Source of the DNA: Lepus europaeus
Lineage: Eukaryota > Chordata > Mammalia > Lagomorpha > Leporidae
Assembly: GCF_033115175.1 (NCBI RefSeq)
Contig: NC_084834.1
Coordinates: forward strand, 121,578,275 to 121,642,274
Direction: 5' to 3'
Length of the DNA: 64,000 nucleotides
Shown: piece after piece, positions 60,458-64,000 of the stretch
How positions within the stretch are numbered: position 1 is the stretch's first letter
Layout: each line of letters begins with the position of its first letter
The notes under the pieces: generated by a model
Database searches by the model: none
What the model saw: only the letters and a program-made list of their open reading frames with translations
Told to the model about the DNA's origin: nothing
Position numbers and translations under genes: made by a program

Positions 60458-62288
60458 GCAGCTCCTTACATGTCTTTCAAGGTTGGTCTAACCACGATGA
60501 ACTAATTGACAGACGGAAGGGGAGGGAAATAAAGCGAATGCGAGAGCCTTGGTAACCCATGACAGAGCTGGTGACGCAGCAAGAGCTTAGGAAACGCGTC
60601 TCCCCTGGGAGGGGCCGGGGTCCAGGGACACGAAGGGGCTCACACCGACCACCCCCACCCGGGGGCACAGGGCAGGCTAGAGCCTGGGGTGGAGAACCGT
60701 GGCCCGCTGCGGGCAGCCCCTCTGTGACAGGGCAGCAGCGACACGCCTTCAGCACACAGGGGGCTTCTGCCGTCGGGTCTGTTCCCAGCGCGGTCAGCTC
60801 AGCTGACAGCATCCAGCTGTAGCTCCCAGACAGCGGCCGGGAGGTTCAACACTGTCACCGGTCACAGGGGCTCCGTGGGAGACGGCCCAAGCGTGGCCCA
60901 ACGCTCAGGGTGGCTGGGCTGTGCTCCCCTGTCCAGAGGGGAGCGCCTTCCCCGGCCGAGGCTTCATCCACAGGGAGCCTACGGCGTGGAAGCCACCGGC
61001 AGGCAAGGGCACCTGCGGTTAGGACAAGGAGGCTGGCAACCGGAGGCAGGGCGAGGAGAGGGCGGGAGAGGGTTCCTCGGGCTCGGGCTGCAGGCCCGGG
61101 AGCGTGGGGTTCGGCTGGGCCGGGCCTGGGCAGGGGAGGGGAGAGGACCCGAGGAGGAGCTGGGGCGTCAGGAGACTGGAGAAGGCGGATTGCACCGGCA
61201 GGCCTTGGACCCTGGGATGCAGGGGCTCGGAGGGCGGCCAGGGTCACAGACGCCCTGCAGCGTCGCCAGCAGCCAGGCCGGTGACCAGGAGCATCCGTGA
61301 GTCCCCCAGGACAGGGCGGAAGGGCAAGGAACAGAGAAGTGACAAGACCAAGGCGGCTGGGGACAGGAGCAGCTGGCAAGGACTCTGCGGCTGAAGGGCC
61401 CTCTGTACGGACCCCGGCATCTCTGAGGCCAGAGAACGGCCCCAAGCCTTCAGTGCCCAGGGTGGGCGGGCATAGAGGAGAGGCGTCCTGGAACTGCATC
61501 ACAACCACACCCGGCTGCACCAGGAGCAGCTGCAAAGCGAGGACGGCACAAACGCTGGGCGATCGCCCCAGGAACTCCAGGCAAGAGAGGGGCCCGGACA
61601 TGGGCCTGGGCACAGCACAGGGAGCCTCGCCCTGCAGGGCTGTGGGGCAGGGGCACCTGGGGGCCGAACGGTGTTAGCGAGGATGCTCAGAGCCACTGGA
61701 GACAGTGACCGAGGGGAGTGGGGGTGGGGGGTTGGGGGACGAGTACCCGCAGAACTGGGTGACAGGGAAGAGCCGGAAGAGACAGGGACAGGACAGGGAG
61801 GGAGGTGGACAGGGTTCTAAGCTGCCCTGCCCCAGGGGGACTGAGGGTGTGGCCACAGGCGGGGGCCCACTGCAGGCTCCAAGGCTGGCGGGCAGAACAC
61901 GAACAGTGCCTCAAACCCCCAGCTCGGTCCCACCCTTGTCGGGAAGCTACCTGTGGCTGCGGGGAGCCCGTGGTCCTGCGTGTGGGTCCCCCTCCCCGGG
62001 CCAGGAGGGATGTCCCTCTGCCAACAGGAGGGGCCGGGCCGCCCGGCCACCCAGCTGCCCGTGTGAGCTGCCGGGCGGACGAGACGCACCTGTGGTCTGG
62101 GCCCTGCCTGCCCCTGCTATTTCCTGCTCTAACCGCAGGGACAAACGCGACACTAATAAATCTCCTGGGCCCATGGCACCTCTCCTGCAGCGGCTGCACT
62201 TTCTAGATTCCTGCCTGGGGCGACCGTGACGCGGGCAGATCCTGCAGCCCTCACTCCCCGCTGTGACGCGTGTCCCACTGGGAACAGA

Positions 62289-62561
62289 CACTTCATTTAT
62301 TTATTCGAAGCGGGGAAGGGGAGACATATCTTCCATCTGCTGCTTCATGCCCCAAATGGCCACAACGCCCAGGGCTGGGCCACGCTGAAGCCGGGAGCCT
62401 GGGACTCTATCTGGGTCTCCTAGGTGGGTGGCAGAGGCCAGGAACTCGGGCCACAGCAGGGAGCTGGGTCAGAAGCGGAGCGGCCAGGACTCACACCAGC
62501 ACTAAGGGACACCAGCGTCACAGGGGTAGGCTTAGCTGGCCATGCCACATCGCTGGCCCCT
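62289..62561 (-). mobile_element. C-repeat SINE in intron 1
   Basis: Reverse copy with 'tttatttattcgaagcgggg' tail side and an ATCGCTGGCCCC head. Confidence 0.85.
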
Positions 62562-62818
62562 GGGATTCCTTCCCACGGCCCCCTGCGGGCTGCTCGGCCT
62601 TGGCTGAAGCCTGGCCCCCTTCCTCCTGCTGGGCTTTGCCCTAGGAAAACCACACCCAAGACCCAGGAGGTGCTCAACACCCAGGGCTTCTCAGGAATCT
62701 AGAGGGGTGGGGGGAGGGGGAGCTTTCACTTCCCCAGGCTGCAGGAGACGGCAAAACTACCCGACGTCTGGTGTCTACTATGATACTCAGCATGTGTGAG
62801 TTTTCAGTAAAACACGTG

Positions 62819-63135
62819 GGGCCGGCGCTGTGGCGTAGCAGGTAAAGCCACCGCCTGCCATGCTGGCATCCCATATGGGTGCAGGTTTGAGACCCGGCTG
62901 CTCCACTTCCAATCCAGCTCCCTGCTATGGCCTGGGAAAGCAGAAGATGACCCAAGTCCTCGGGCCCCTGCACCTGCGTGGGAGACCCAGAAGAAGCTCC
63001 TGGCTTCAGATGGGCACAGCTCCGGCCGTTGTAGCCAACTGGGGAGTGAACCAGCGGATGGAGGACCTCTCTCTCTCTCTCTCTCCTCTCTCTCCTCTCT
63101 CTCTCTCTGCGTAACTCTTTCAAATAAATAAATCT
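62819..63135 (+). mobile_element. C-repeat SINE in intron 1
   Basis: Consensus head (GGGGCCGGCGCTGTGGCGTA), CT tract, AAATAAATAAATC tail. Confidence 0.94.
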
Positions 63136-64000
63136 TTCACTTTTTTTTTAACACGTAACCACACATTTTCGCCCTCAAGCAATCAGTGAAGAACACGAAG
63201 AGGGAGGAAAAAAAATGTCCCGGTGGAACCGAGTGAAAACTGTGGATGTGCAGCTGCAGCCAAGGCGTCCGGCACCCCGAGGTCCCCCCGAGGCCCTGTG
63301 TCCTCCCCCGAGGACAGAGCAGTGGAAAGGCACCGGGCACTAAGACCCAGGACCTGTGCCCGACACCTGGGAGGTGAGGGGGCCACGACAGAGACAGCCC
63401 TGGGATGGCCCTGGGGCTGCACACAGGCAGTCCCCCAAGGTGTGCGAGGGAGTAGCAGGGACTCTCCTAGGGTATAAATCACACACCTGGCCGCCTGTCT
63501 TGTGTTTAAATTACTGTCGGGACACAGACTCCGGGGGGGGGGGGGGGTACCACATGGAACTTGGCGCATGAGGGGACCACTCGGCACTCAGCCAGGCACC
63601 ATGCAAAACTTCTAAAGGCACGCGCCTTCCCCACAGCAAACGCTTTCACGGGGGTGTCCCACTCGCTCAGCCTGAGAGAGGTGCAGCCCAGCGCTTGAGA
63701 TGGCCACAGGGAGGGCGGGCCCAGGTGGGCGCAGGCAGGCGGGGCCGGGGCCGGCAGCACCAAGTACAGCACCCATCCCTGGGCAGCAGGGAGGAACGGA
63801 CTCCTCCGGGGGGCTTCTCCCGCCAGCGGAGTGGGCTCCTGCTGAGGACACACAGGTTCCCCGTACTCTGGTTTCTGGAACGCACTTCTTGCTTAAGTGG
63901 GAATCAGATAAGAGCACCAGGACTGCAATCCCATAAACCCTGCCCCAGGCCCGCGCCGTCTGCCAAGCCGGGCTGGAGGGAGGAGCGGGCAGGGGGCTCC

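Larger units (their letters stand above)
51822..64000 (-). other. KIT intron 1 (3' part)
   Basis: 12.2 kb from the exon 2 acceptor to the window edge. Ten SINE copies are scattered through it. Unique stretches are 51822-53302, 53595-54084, 54851-56305 (with an AT-rich motif-dense island at 55140-55620), 56557-57215, 57561-58062, 58378-59624, 60458-62288 (very GC-rich) and 63136-64000 (with a G15 tract at 63533-63547). I found no sequence resembling the KIT signal peptide, so exon 1 is further right; human intron 1 is much longer than this. Confidence 0.85.

Noticed and set aside
51822..64000. Search for KIT exon 1 and promoter
   Set aside because: No ATG-led hydrophobic signal peptide like KIT's and no donor in phase 1 with such context. 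Exon 1 must be beyond 64000.

Overview
This is mammalian genomic DNA from a lagomorph (rabbit, hare or pika). About 43 SINE copies show the lagomorph C-repeat layout: a tRNA-like head with the B-box core GGTTCGAGTCC, then a body, a (CT)n tract and an AAATAAATAAA-type tail. One L1 3' end also resembles rabbit L1. I cannot name the species from sequence alone.

The window holds one protein-coding gene, KIT (stem cell factor receptor, a type III receptor tyrosine kinase), on the minus strand. Exons 2 to 21 lie between 51821 and 13785. Exon 1 (5' UTR, start codon, signal peptide) is beyond the right edge, so 51822-64000 is part of intron 1. Joined at splice junctions read directly from the DNA, exons 2-21 carry 2861 bases including the stop. 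With an exon 1 of human coding length (67 bases, an assumption) the protein is 975 residues, and its numbering matches human KIT at every landmark checked (C58, C97, GNNK 510-513, Y568/Y570, K623, E640, T670, S715, Y721, D792, D810, D816, Y823, Y900, Y936). The extracellular immunoglobulin domains have diverged a lot from human. The juxtamembrane and kinase parts are nearly identical.

Layout. 1-11934: KIT 3' flank, repeats plus unique sequence, no gene recognised. 11935-13784: KIT 3' UTR with a poly(A) signal and a miR-221/222-type site. 13785-15251: exons 21-18. 17736-20181: exons 17-15. 21705-25725: exons 14-9, the densest cluster, covering transmembrane, juxtamembrane and N-lobe. 26704-26818: exon 8. 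26819-37527: intron 7, the largest complete intron. 37528-51821: exons 7-2, the ligand-binding Ig domains. 51822-64000: intron 1.

Points of most interest are a GC-AG intron 5; conserved tandem splice sites that would make the GNNK+/- and S715+/- isoforms; an in-frame ATG-initiated reading frame running from intron 16 into exon 17, like the design of mouse truncated tr-kit; a 93-base stop-free intron 18; a G-rich minisatellite of about 30 copies next to the exon 6 donor; nested SINE insertions with readable target-site duplications; and several AT-rich, motif-dense islands that may be regulatory. I found no evidence of a new gene system. The novelty here is at the level of gene structure and repeats.
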